Source of the DNA: Caenorhabditis elegans
Lineage: Eukaryota > Nematoda > Chromadorea > Rhabditida > Rhabditidae
Reading direction: 5' to 3'
NCBI RefSeq assembly: GCF_000002985.6
Contig: NC_003284.9
Coordinates: forward strand, 11,098,001-11,162,000
Length of the DNA stretch: 64,000 nucleotides
Shown one piece after another: positions 11,626 to 22,920 of the stretch (positions within the stretch are counted from its first letter, which is position 1; the number at the start of each line of letters is the position of its first letter). The translations under genes were made by a program, and so were the position numbers. The notes under the pieces were generated by a model, which was not told where the DNA came from, did no database searches, and was given only the letters and a program-made list of their open reading frames with translations.

Positions 11626-14600
11626 ATGAACTTGCTGATATTCTTATTATGCTATTTTCTTGGTTCACCTCATTATTCAGAGGCAAATAAAATAAAACTG
11701 AAAAGTTCTGGCCGCTCTGCTGATATAAACCACGATTCTCCATGTATTTGGAACAAAACTCAATGTAGGGTCTTTTTCCATTCTATGCCAAAATGACGTT
11801 TTTGCAATTTTAAAAATGTGTATTTGATATTTACCTTATATTTTTGATTAGTATGTCCTATATTTTGGTATTGCGCAGAATAATTTCAAAAACTGTTGTT
11901 GTAGTCTTTATGTATTCTTGCATATTTTTTGTTGTGTAATTCACCTCAATGATCTGAATATTCTGAAAATTTTTTTCTGATTGATTTTAACTGATTTCTA
12001 ACTTATTGAAAACGAATTGTTGATTGTTTATCGATGAATTTCAAATGTTATTTAAAGCTTTAGCTTCAAGCAAAAAATAAGCGTCCAGACCTAAAATTTG
12101 TTCAATATTGCTGTTGTAATTTGAAAATTTTTTAAATCTTTACATGCGAGATACAGAAACATATTTTAGTAATTTTGTATGGTCAAAAATTTTTTTAAAT
12201 CCACAAATTTTCACACTTTAAATTGTCATATAAAAATTATCAAAGTTTAATTTCGAAAAAACAACTGTTTTAATTTAAAATTTAATTTCAAAACATGTTT
12301 ATCTTACACATTATTTAAATATTCTCATGCTATTACAACCGCAACAAAATCAAATATCGTTTTTCCTTTTTTTTTGATAGTTAAGAACTTATCACCATGA
12401 AAATCTAGTGAAAGCGAGTAACGCCATAAAACAAAATTAATAGACTTTAGTCCTGTTGTAACTGTGTCAGGCGGAAAACTTCATCTGGACGCTAGTGATG
12501 TTCAAATCATATTATCAAATTTGTCAATATTTGTGGTTTATGAGATAATGTCTATGAAACCATACGAGATTTTGAAAAAGCACCATACATCCATTTTGAA
12601 ATAGATCAAAAGGCCAGCGGCCCATTATTCTCATCAACTTTCATCCGAGAGAGTTAAACACATCCCGATTGCTATCAATAAAAACTGATTCCTGATCTAC
12701 TCAATACATTATGTTCGGGATCGATCATTGAACCAATTTTCAGCATGGGTGCATCCGTATCAAAGTATAACGGTAGAATGTTGCGATGAAGAACTTTCCA
12801 AGCTTATCCATAAAACTATTCTTGACGCAGGCAATAATGCAAAACTGGGAAATCTTGCCAAGGTATATAGATTAAACTAGCTGTAACGTGTTATCCAACC
12901 TTGTAACTTTGTTTTATTGCAGTTTATTCAACGGAGATCTCAACTTTTCTATCACATGAGTTTCGAAACTATCGTTTCAAGAGAAAACTTTGCTATTTCA
13001 ACTCACTATCATGGAACTCATTCGTGTCGAGTTCACGACAACAATCTATATTATTTGGTATACGAAACACCAGTTCAAGTGAGTACTAATATTCAATTAA
13101 GCTTTTCATTTCTATCTTCTTATCTTTGTATTTTGTTTCTTATCTATAGATATAAAAACTCATTAAGTCAAGTATTTGAATCGTGAGGGGAAGGGGCATC
13201 AGTTGTTCAGTTAAACAATATTATTATAGAACGAATATTCAGAATAGCAGCATTCATACAAGAGTAAGTAAAAAGTAACACCACTTTATTTGGAAATTTA
13301 ATCAAATTTTGGGATTAATTAAAATTTACTATTGCATTGACTATTGTGAGTATTGCCGGGCCAGTTATAATGTGTTACCGTTTAGGTAAATTTTTGGCTT
13401 TAATGAGTTAACATCTGAAATGCGTTCAAATCGCTAATGCAGTATAGAAAACACTCTTCTTTTCAATTTGAATCCGTTACAAAGAATTTGAATCGAGTAC
13501 CGGTCCCTATATTATTATTACAGTTTTTAAATGCTAGGCCAATGAAGGAAACGTTGTATATATGTTTTAATATGGGGGTTTTACCCTTTTCAGATATTGT
13601 TTTAAACTAAATGATATTCGATAAAATAATACATGAGTTGGAACAGCTTCACAATTCACAATTACTAAGAAAGAACGTATTATTTTATATCCTCATTTTA
13701 TATTATTTTATATCTTAATTTTTCATAATTTCAGTATGATCCTTTTAACATGAAAACTGAAGATTATCTGGCCTCCATTGACTCCGCTGATCCATTGGGA
13801 AGTACCAAACCCGCAAACTTACGTGGAGATTTTCCTGATGTACGTGAAGATTCCACAGCTGGAGAAGATCTTTCTGTTCAACCATCTATTGGCAATATTC
13901 TTCAATATCCCAACAAATTTGCTTGGCCAGATCCAGGTAATACATTGTTCAACAGGCGAAATAAATTTAATTTATTTTCAGATGAAGAAGTTTCCAAAAA
14001 AATCATGCTTGCGGAACAAGATGCAATTCGTTCAATAAATGAACTTATGGAATCAGTGACAGAGATATCCGTTATGAACTCTGGTGCAGTTGTTAATTCA
14101 ACTGATTCTCTCAATATCACGGAGATTGAATTGCCAAATCCCACTCCGATTCCGCGAAACTTTGCTAATTTGCGCGAAAAAGATCGACTACCCGAGAACA
14201 CTCATTGCGATAAAGAACGGAAAGACGGTTAGTGAGGTTTTTATTGTGTGTGTGGTAGTTTTTCTTTCAATAGACATAATGTAGAAAAGTGTGATTTATC
14301 GTTTGTCCTAAGGATGATCTTCTGAAAAATGAGTTGTTCAAAAGTTGTTCCAATCTTTGCTGATATGATACGAAATGAATAGCGCGTAGATAATTCCGAA
14401 TTATGCATTTAATACTTGTCTGGTTCAGGAAATAGATGCTGTGATGGAAGACTTGCTTCGACAATGAGGGATGCAATGAGACAAATGGCTACATCGCCAG
14501 ATTTTGGACAGGGTAAAGAAGGCATTATTGCTGCAGTGAGTTCCTCTGTAAAATTCTAAATGTGTACCAAGTTAAACATTTCTTATTCTTTTTATGACAT

Positions 14601-17600
14601 GATATGATATTTGGACATAACGTTTGATATTCAACATTCACGTTTCAGGAACTTCAACAAAAAGTTCAACAGCGCTTCCAAAAATCTTACGAAATCATTG
14701 TATCCCAGTCAGACTTTGTTATTTCTACATATACTGCTGGAGATAACTTCTGTAAATTTGATAACAAAGGCTTCTATATTCTTGCTTATGTATCACCCAA
14801 GCAATATGATATTGATGAAAAAGAAGATGAGATGAAGCTTGCTGCAACTTCAAATAAAGATCCGCTAGGAGCTAACACTACGATGTTTGAAAACGAAGCA
14901 CCTTGGCATGTCGCTTTAAAGTTGGACACCTATGGAGATAGAGCCGGATATCCTGTTGGGTCACACTGCACTCAAGCAAGAACGGGGTCCAAATGTTGTA
15001 GTTTGATTCTATTCAATGCTATGAAGTCTGGATATGATTCTCATGTGGCAACATCAAACTTTGATCCATATGATATTAGAAACATTTCGAAAGCGGTTCA
15101 ATGGAGTGTTGAAGAAATATTGCAGCACTCCGCTGAAGTGATTGTTTCGCTGGATGATTTCGCTTACGCTACATATAACAATAATAGCTACACCTGCAAA
15201 TATCGTGTTGATAAATACCATATTCTTGCCTACACTACACCGAATCATGATCTTGATAACTACGATGAAATGGCAACATCCATAATTGATAGTGAACCAG
15301 AAGCCCAAATTGTGTACCCGGCAGTCGATAGAACAGCAAACCAAATTCCGTTCCAAAATACACCTTCACCATATTGGACAACTCCAGTTCCCATCCCAAC
15401 TCAGGTTTACATGCCAATGCAATACACCCAACAACCGATGCAACCAATGTATAACCAACAACCATTTTTTAATCAACAGCCCATGTTCAATCAGCAGCCA
15501 ATGTACTTGCAACCAGCTTTCAATCAAGCCCCGCTTCCATATCAATACCCCGCACAACCATCCCAGTTTAATCCATTTTTAGCTAGCTTTCGTAGATTCA
15601 AAAGACAGATAGGAAGAACACCGGTAAGAAAATAGGCATAATGACGACTGTGTTATCAATTTATGATTGCAGTATCCAATTCATCAAAATGTGTACAATG
15701 ATATTGGAAGTGCAAAACCTTTCAATTGTCCAGCAGATCTGAGTGGGCTATCAGGAATGGCTTGTTGTGATGGAGGCCTACAATTTGAGGCAAACAAGGT
15801 CATTGACCAAGCTAAACAAGAACCTGATTTTGACAAGCACAATACGAGAAATTTGGCAAAGTTGATGACTCGAGCCGTGCAGAAGAGATTTGGAACTACG
15901 TTCGAGTCTGTAGTTGCCGAAGCTGATTTCTCTTGGGGAACAAACAAATTCAATGGAAGAACATGCAAAATTGATTCACAAGGGTATAATGCTCTGACAT
16001 ATCAGTCAAGTTCTAAACCACCACCACCCTCTGATTTTATTGATATTGTAAGTTTCATTTAAAAAAAAACGTATATTATTACTATTTTTTAGCCAAACGA
16101 TCCAACTCTTGGTGGTCCAACAGGCTCTAGTGGCGGTGGCGGAGGAGGAGGAAATGGTGGAAGTGGTGGAGGCGGAGGAGGCGGCGGCGGAGGTTCAGGA
16201 GGAAGTATGTTTATCTCAACAGCCAATGTTATTTTCAAAAAATAAATTTGCAGGTGGCGGAGGTGGAAGTAATAGTAATTCTGGTGGTGGAGGTGGAAAT
16301 GGTGGAGGCGGAAATGGCGGAGGAGGTAATGGTAATGGAGGAGGTGCTGGAGACGGAAATGGTGGAGCCGGTGCCGGTAATGGAAACGGTGCTGGAGCTG
16401 GAAACGGAAACGGAGCTGGAGCTGGAAATGGAAACGGCGCTGGCGCTGGTAATGGAAATGGAGCAGGTGCAGGAAATGGAAACGGAGCAGGAGCTGGAGA
16501 TGCGGTAAGTTGAAAATTTTTGTTTTCACCGATCGTCTTCATTGTATTTTCAGTCCGCAGCGGCCGCGGCAGCCCAAGCACAGGCTGCCGCAGCAGCTCA
16601 AGCCCAGGCAGCCGCAGCAGCTGCTGCTCAACAAGCTGCCGCCGCAGCAGCAGCTGCTAATGCTCAACAAGCTGCTGCCGCCGCTGCAGCCGCAGCAAAC
16701 CCACTTTCTGCGTTGGTCGCTGCTACAGGAGCATGTTTCTCACTGGACACCTGGGTCACAACACCCACTGGTAAAAAGAGAATGGATCAAATTGACATTG
16801 GCGATTATGTTCTGACAGCCGATCTAGAAAAGGTAAAAAAGCAGACCGTTCATTTTGTGCAATCTTCCTTTTTATAGACCTATTTCACACCCATTACTCT
16901 TTGGATTCACCGCGAGCCGGAAAAAGTCCAAGAATTCCTTACAATTATGACGGAATATGGGAAAACTCTCCGAATCACCTCGCGTCACTTTATGTATCGG
17001 AACAAATGTGGAAGTGGGTTTTTTGGACGCTTAGAAGTAAAGGTTGGGTTGAAAATTGTCAGCAGTGCTACATTTAGACCTAAAAGTGTCACTTTGAAAC
17101 TCAAACAGAATAATTGAGTGGGAAAAGACTGAAATGGAAAATTTTTTTGAATAATTCATTTTTTCCAAACTCGTATTTTTATAGAATCATATCCGCAATA
17201 TATCAAAATGCTCCCTCATGACGGAGAAGCAATATTCGCATCAGACCTTGAAGTTGGAGACTGTGTTGTTGTACTGTACAAGGGAAAATATCGCCAACAG
17301 AAAATTGAAACTATCACCAGATCTGTGAGAACGGGAATTTATTCACCGCTGACAAACAATGGGAGAATAATTGTAAACGATATGCTAGCCTCTTGTTATA
17401 GTGAGATACAGCAAAACACACTGCAAACAACTTTCTTCTGGGTAACTGGAGCAATTATTTCATTTCATCTTTTAACGTTTCAGGCATATGACAAACTTCG
17501 TAGTGTTCTCGTTGAATTCTTTGGAGATCTGTACAACAACAAGGTACATAATTTACCAACTCTTGTGAATTTTATTTAAAATTGTCAAATTTGTTTTTCA

Positions 17601-17670
17601 GATCGAACTCCCAACCGGAACTACACTCTCGAGAGATATCATCAGTCTGATTGTTCCAATTCAAAAATGA
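11626..17670 (+). CDS. grd-1: grd-1: hedgehog-related protein with four ground-like modules and a Hog domain
   Basis: Fifteen exons: 11626-11764, 12744-12862, 12923-13078, 13735-13936, 13982-14227, 14429-14535, 14649-15623, 15673-16047, 16093-16204, 16254-16504, 16554-16832, 16878-17013, 17185-17441, 17484-17543 and 17602-17670. They encode 1160 aa. Residues 1-20 form a signal peptide. Four Cys-rich modules start with a CC pair and end with a later Cys: about 58-133 (ECCDEE), 290-375 (RCCDG), 438-520 (KCCSL) and 667-760 (ACCDGG). Linkers follow: Pro/Gln-rich, then Gly/Asn-rich, then Ala/Gln-rich. The Hog part begins near Cys955 (GACFSLDTW), carries the TxxH motif (ITSRHF, about 1021-1024) and has an ASCY motif near the end. 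By family knowledge, Hog cleaves itself to release the N-terminal part. The 17013 donor (A|GTGGGT) is weak but is the only one found that keeps the frame. The name rests on the domain layout and on alr-1 being the neighbour. Confidence 0.9.
16129..16700 (+). repeat. Gly- then Ala-coding low-complexity repeats inside grd-1
   Basis: From about 16129 to 16500 the DNA is a GGN-repeat coding Gly runs and then repeated GAGNGN units. From 16554 to about 16700 GCN/CAN repeats code Ala and Gln. They form the linker between the last ground-like module and the Hog domain. The bias also creates long open frames on the opposite strand and in other frames, which are not genes. Such tracts are prone to length change by slippage. 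Confidence 0.85.
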
Positions 17671-17870
17671 TTATCGTTTTTTTTTTGAAAGAATAACCTA
17701 AGTATTAACGAATAATAACATTAATAATAGTACAACTTTTTGTATTTAGAACATTATCGCTTCAGGGTATGTTGTTCAATTACCAATATTGTGTCCAACA
17801 CTATTTCATTTTCGTGTAGCTATTATGCGTCCTGTTTCCAGTAACATGATCAAATCGAGAAAAACCATTA

Positions 17871-17876
17871 AATAAA
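17871..17876 (+). terminator. Candidate polyadenylation signal for grd-1
   Basis: AATAAA lies about 200 nt after the grd-1 stop codon at 17670 and before the convergent neuropeptide gene. It is the best polyA hexamer in that gap. Confidence 0.5.
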
Positions 17877-18197
17877 CTTGTATTATTAGCTCTTCCTTTT
17901 TGGGCAGCCATTCTCGGGCATGTTCTCGAAGATTAATTTGTTGTGATATTAATGCCTGACGGAAGACAGATACATTAACAAATCAAATGAGATTAATGTC
18001 GCTACCAACAGCCGCAGTTCGCAATGTTCAAATTCATTAATTCCCGTTTTCAAGGAAAACTGGAATCATTTAAAGATTTTCCGTTACTGTTCGAGAAAAA
18101 TTGAGATTAACACGAAAAGTTTACTAGTTTTCGCTTAGAGTAAGCAAACGGTGAAAGTATAAGTATAACGTCACAAAAATTGAGAATCCATTGAAGT

Positions 18198-18713
18198 TTA
18201 CTTCCTGGAAGAGGGCAGCATGCACTGAACAGGCGAGAGGAAACAGTTGGAAAAGTCTTCATCAATACTTCGCCGTTCCACTTCTGCCTTTTTTACAAGA
18301 CCACGTTTCAGTCCCAATTGGGTTTGGGTTCCGCGGTTTCTGAAATTTGCAGATTTTTCAAAAAAATAATAATTTCATCAAAATACGTTTGTAATCTATT
18401 TCTATGTTATTAGATAATATCAATAAAACACGTTCTAAACCTTGGATAAACCTGCTTTCCGACGTAAACAGAGATCACGAACGGACAAAATAATGAAATG
18501 ATTTAATAAAAGGAAGTGAATTTTCCTTGTTGCATGTAAAGATAAGACACGTTGAACGTACCTCATGAGTAGACGGATCAAAGCGTCATTTGATAGCCGT
18601 TTTTGGATAATCTGATCATCTTCGTCGCGAGATGAAACCATTGGAATTGCATCGGCAAGAAGAAGTGTAGCAAGGAAGACAATAAAAAACTGGAAAAGTT
18701 TGCCAGAGCTCAT
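18198..18713 (-). CDS. Neuropeptide precursor with a C-terminal two-Cys, allatostatin-C-like peptide (97 aa)
   Basis: Two exons, 18713-18562 and 18339-18198, join through an AG|A codon and end in TAA. Residues 1 to about 23 are a clear signal peptide (QFFIVFLATLLLADA). Dibasic sites follow: QKR, LKR and ERR. Cleavage would release a peptide starting LSNDAL, a short spacer, and a C-terminal peptide starting SIDEDFSN that contains NCFLSPVQCML. The spacing C-x6-C with a central Pro (C-F-L-S-P-V-Q-C) matches the allatostatin-C pattern C-Y-F-N-P-I-S-C of arthropods. A disulphide-looped, secreted peptide acting on a GPCR is therefore the natural reading. It is not amidated, as no Gly precedes a basic site at the end. 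The precursor structure is strongly supported; membership in the allatostatin-C/somatostatin-like family is an inference from one short motif. Confidence 0.8.
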
Positions 18714-21629
18714 TCTTCGCTTGAATTTGAGACCAGTCCTGTGCAGAGGCTGACAAAAAGTATGAAACGAAAATGTGCCCGAGTATAAGAGGACCTCGAT
18801 GTGTTGAGGTGGGCGGCGCCTCTTGTGGACCCGGGTAAAAATGGCTTTTGGGGGAAAGAAATCAGTAGAAAAACGAGTGGGAGCTGAAGTGATGAAATAG
18901 CTATTTTCACAGTACACTGAACTCGAACAAAGCCAAAAACGCTTAACGACATGCTGAGTGATGTGGGAAAGCCCACGCATTGAGTTGATGTCTTTTGCAA
19001 AAGTTAATTCGACCGGAGCAAATACGTTCTCCTACCTTTGTCTCGAGCAAGCAGCTTCTTTTGTTTTTATATATTGTAGTCATGTGATGTGAAATTAAAT
19101 ATCACGTCATTACATCTTCAGATATACTCTATTTGGACCTAAAAATGGTACAGTCAGCGCAAAAATAAATGTTCTAACAATCATGCAAATATTGCTTTTC
19201 AGAACGCTAAAAAGGTTAACTTTTTCAAAATTAAGTTCGAGTAGGTTTTTTTTGTGTCCACTTGTTTAAAAGTTAAAAAGGGTTTCTCAATAGTTAAAAT
19301 CGAAGAACAGTTTAGAAGTTATCGAAAAAAACACATTTTCATTTCCACTGCAACAACATTTTTCAAACAGTTACGAAAAACATTATCTCGAACTCGTGCT
19401 GGAACGTTTGCAACATCAAACATAGAAAATGAAGTGAGATACAATGGACTCAATTTATTTTAAATTATGGACAAATCGCTAAATCTTTCCTTAGTTTTGT
19501 TTCGCGTATAAATTGGAAAAATTGACAATTATATCTAATGTTCAATTATTTTAATTTAAAAATATAAGTTAGTGGTTAAATTAATGTGAAATTACAAACT
19601 TCTTATCAATGGACTAATTTCAAACAAAATTTCATAGATCCACATAATATTATTAATGATGTTTTATGGTAGCTCCAAATTTCAATTAATACAAATTTAA
19701 GTTTAGCTGGAATCTTTAAACACTACACACATTGTCGTAGCTGCTGAAAAAGACTACTGACAGCTGCAAATCTCATTTTGTTATATATAGCTTTATCCAA
19801 ACTTTATCAGGAAGTTCATAAAAGTTGCGGATCATTGTAACAAAAAACATTATTGCTTCACATTCATTAAAATTTAGTAAGCAATAACTTAAAAATGAAA
19901 AACACATTTTCAATCAAACTTTCTAATTCACTAAGTGGATTTTTCTGCGACACGAATAAGTTTGCAAAACTGTATATTTTAACTAAAGTCCGTCTTTTTT
20001 TTTAACCTTGAACTTCTAAAAATATTTCGTGACATTTTGAAAGACTATTTTGTAGACATTTTTGAACACAGCAACTTAATCTTTCAACATACACCTTTCA
20101 GCTATTTCAGGAAATTTTCGGATTCTGTAAATCAGGTCGACGTTTGCGGGCAAGCTGGAGTTTGAATTTCTTTCTTAATTTTTTTCTCAGAAATACTTCA
20201 TGTTACTGTAAATATGAAATGTGATTTTTCAATTATCAAGATTTGAAAACATAAAATTCTGAATAGGGTAAAATAATTTTAACATAAATTTAGAACTTGC
20301 TGTTATGAAATGGGACTGCATGTAAAATCACGATTTCTCTCTAATTTCAAGAAGTACTACAAAACAATATGAATATGTCTATCACTAAAATAACGATTTA
20401 CAAGAACTTTTATCAAGGGTATTGGTTTCCATAATTATATCACAATTTTGATTCAACTTTCTAAATACATTGACTAACACAGAACCAAAAAAATATATAA
20501 ATATGAAAAACGAACTTTTTTTCCGAAAATCTGTTTTTGTTACGTTCTCAAATTTAGCTTTCAATATCTTAGGATGAAAACAAATTTTTCTTGAAAGTTC
20601 AATTTATTAAGCCACGTATGTTGAGATTTTCCACTGAATATGTGTTTTTGTTGGTTTCGGTTTGGTCGTTTGTATGAGCAGGTACTAAAATAAACACTTG
20701 ACAACATGATGAACAACAAATGGTTTTATTCGAGGGTCCGAAAATCATTCGAATTGCTTTTTAGCAATTTAGCTCGTTTCCGTTTGGCATAAAAGTTATT
20801 CTTCTTTTGTTTTCTTTGAAAACGTCATTAATGCTGGTGCAAAGTGTATTTGCGGTATAGCTGTCAACTCCATTACTTGATGCTCAAAAATTCGAAAATT
20901 CATGCATTTACTCTTTGGATATTTTTCAAAGTTCAAGTGATTTGTCATAACCCAATCTCGGAAGTTTTTTGCAAAGTTTATTGAGAGCGAATTTGTGAAT
21001 GAAAGATTTTGATAGTAATTGTTGATGTGTCGTATAGTTGAAACACAGAAAAGTTAACCCATAATTTAAATAAAACAAATAAACATGGTAATCTTCGGCA
21101 AACAAATAAATATTAAAACAATAGACAAAGTGGCAAGAGAAAAAAGAAAAACTGAGAAGGAATGAACGATTTTTCAGAAGGCATTCAGAAGTCGGGAACT
21201 TTGGTGAGCGTATCGACGTCTGAAAATAAATTATTATTTACGGTAAATTTGGGCAAATGGGTAGTGAAGGATGTTGAAGTATCCAGCCAGGGGGCGCAAC
21301 AATTTACGGCAAAGGGGAATTTCACCAAGTCCCGAAACTGGCTGTTTTTACAATTTTTTACGATTTCGGCAAATGAATATTTTTTGGGTTTGGCTTAAAT
21401 TGCCTATGAAATTGTCTATCACCGTGCTTTCTTGGTATACCGTGACAGGAATTTATAATAAGTTTTTACTGTTTTATCAATAATAATCAACCTCTTAAGC
21501 TTTCAATTTTTCTCAATAAGTGATATAAGCACTGCCCGCACCTCCAAGAAATTGTATTGTATTTGTGTTATTAACCTATTTAAAACCAATTGGAGTGTTA
21601 TCAATTTTTTAATAAACGTATTTCTAAAT
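18714..21629. other. Intergenic, no supported gene
   Basis: This is the upstream region of the neuropeptide gene (promoter likely within 18714-19050, where GC content is higher) and the downstream region of the CULT gene. The rest is AT-rich. A 78-codon ORF at 21162-21398 contains repeat-like GGCAAA words and no domain. I see no exon chain. Confidence 0.45.
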
Positions 21630-22920
21630 TCACTTACAGTCTGCTGAAATGACATTGTCGAGAACCAATCCAACAAAGCTTTTCTTCTCCGACACGGCTG
21701 TGCTCTTTTCTGGCTCGAAATACCTGAAAATAGTTTTTTATGTAGAAACAAATGCTTTTCTGTAATTGAAAACAATAGGAGAAATGAAGCGGAGAACTAA
21801 CCATCCCATATGACGACTGCAAGATTTGCAAAGACAAATCGTCCATTTGTAGCCAGGATACCACGTTGCGTGAGATTGGGGCTGTAAATAATTTCAATTG
21901 TTAGAAGTGAGAGATATTCAATTTCAACGGAATGTAGGAAAAACCATCAACACCTCACTTGTAACAATTATTAAATTTGTAGCATAAACTGATTTGGATT
22001 TTCAGCCACATTATTTTGCATTATCTCCTAAATTTGAAAACATATGTTTTATATGAAATACGTTTGATAATGTGTCAGTCATTAAAAATGTATGAAACTA
22101 CATTTCAAAAAAAAACTGATGGAATGGAAAGTGGGTCAAAAATTAAAAAAGAAATCTCAGTTTTTTTTTTGCACTTTTTCACAAATTATTTTTAACTTAA
22201 CTCTTCAATCCGATTAGCAAATACCTGGTTTCATTTATATCTCTTTAGCTATCACATCTCTCAGACAGCGGGCATAAAGAGCAAGGACGATCCCTTGCTA
22301 ACCCGATTGCCTCTTTTGATAGCTATGATATCATTTGAGAACCTTGATGTGCTATTATTCAGAAGAAAATGGTTTTTCGTATTTTGCATAATACTAAAAG
22401 CTGTTTAAAGTAGAACTATCAAAAAGAAAATGAGAATATTAATTTTTCATTGACGTCAAACTGAATCCGACTTTGTTCAGCGATAAAGAGAGATAAACCC
22501 GATGTTTCGAGACTTTTTTATGGAAGAGCAACTACGATAATTTTAACAAAATAAAAACTTACGGTTCCGTGAAAATGCAGATGAGCAGTTTTGGCGCCAA
22601 ACACGTGAAATTTTTGATCTGAATTTTGAAAATGTACATTTTTGATAACACAAAAAATTACTTTCAGGATTTGTGAGCACATTCACTTTGGTCGTTTTTC
22701 CTGCTAATGGGAAATCATATTCATACTGCAGCTGTGACTGGTCAACCCCAGTTATATTTATTAATTCCGATTGCCTTGTTATCGATGCTCCACATTGTCT
22801 GCACAATAATTCTCCAACGTGACGTGTACTTACTGGAAATATAAAAAATTATATAAGGAATTTTAATGGCATTTTTAACTTACTACTGGAAATATATACA
22901 AATATCAAAAGAATCCACAT
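21630..22920 (-). CDS. Small, probably secreted CULT-domain protein (cereblon ligand-binding fold), 145 aa
   Basis: Exons on the minus strand are 22920-22884, 22832-22662, 22618-22563, 21881-21802 and 21723-21630 (TGA), all phase-consistent. A short hydrophobic start (MWILLIFVYISS) suggests secretion. The rest is one CULT domain: zinc ligands C23-x-x-C26 (CRQCG) and C106-x-x-C109 (CKSC); the motif KFHVFGAKTAHLHFHGT; then TWYPGYKWT and HMGWYF. W95, W101, W115 and F117 line up with the Trp cage of human cereblon (SWFPGYAWT...IGWKF), which binds thalidomide-type cyclic imides. There is no Lon-like domain, so it cannot act as a ubiquitin-ligase substrate receptor in the cereblon way. Free-standing secreted CULT proteins are known as a family; their ligand is not settled. 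The stop codon lies inside a GTAAGTG donor-like sequence, so a further 3' exon cannot be excluded. Confidence 0.85.

Noticed and set aside
16089-16581. Long Pro- and His/Leu-rich ORFs antisense to grd-1
   Set aside because: They are mirror images of the Gly/Ala codon repeats and cross splice sites of the sense gene.
21162-21398. 78-codon plus-strand ORF between the neuropeptide and CULT genes
   Set aside because: It contains repeat-like GGCAAA words; no domain, no introns and no flanking gene signals.
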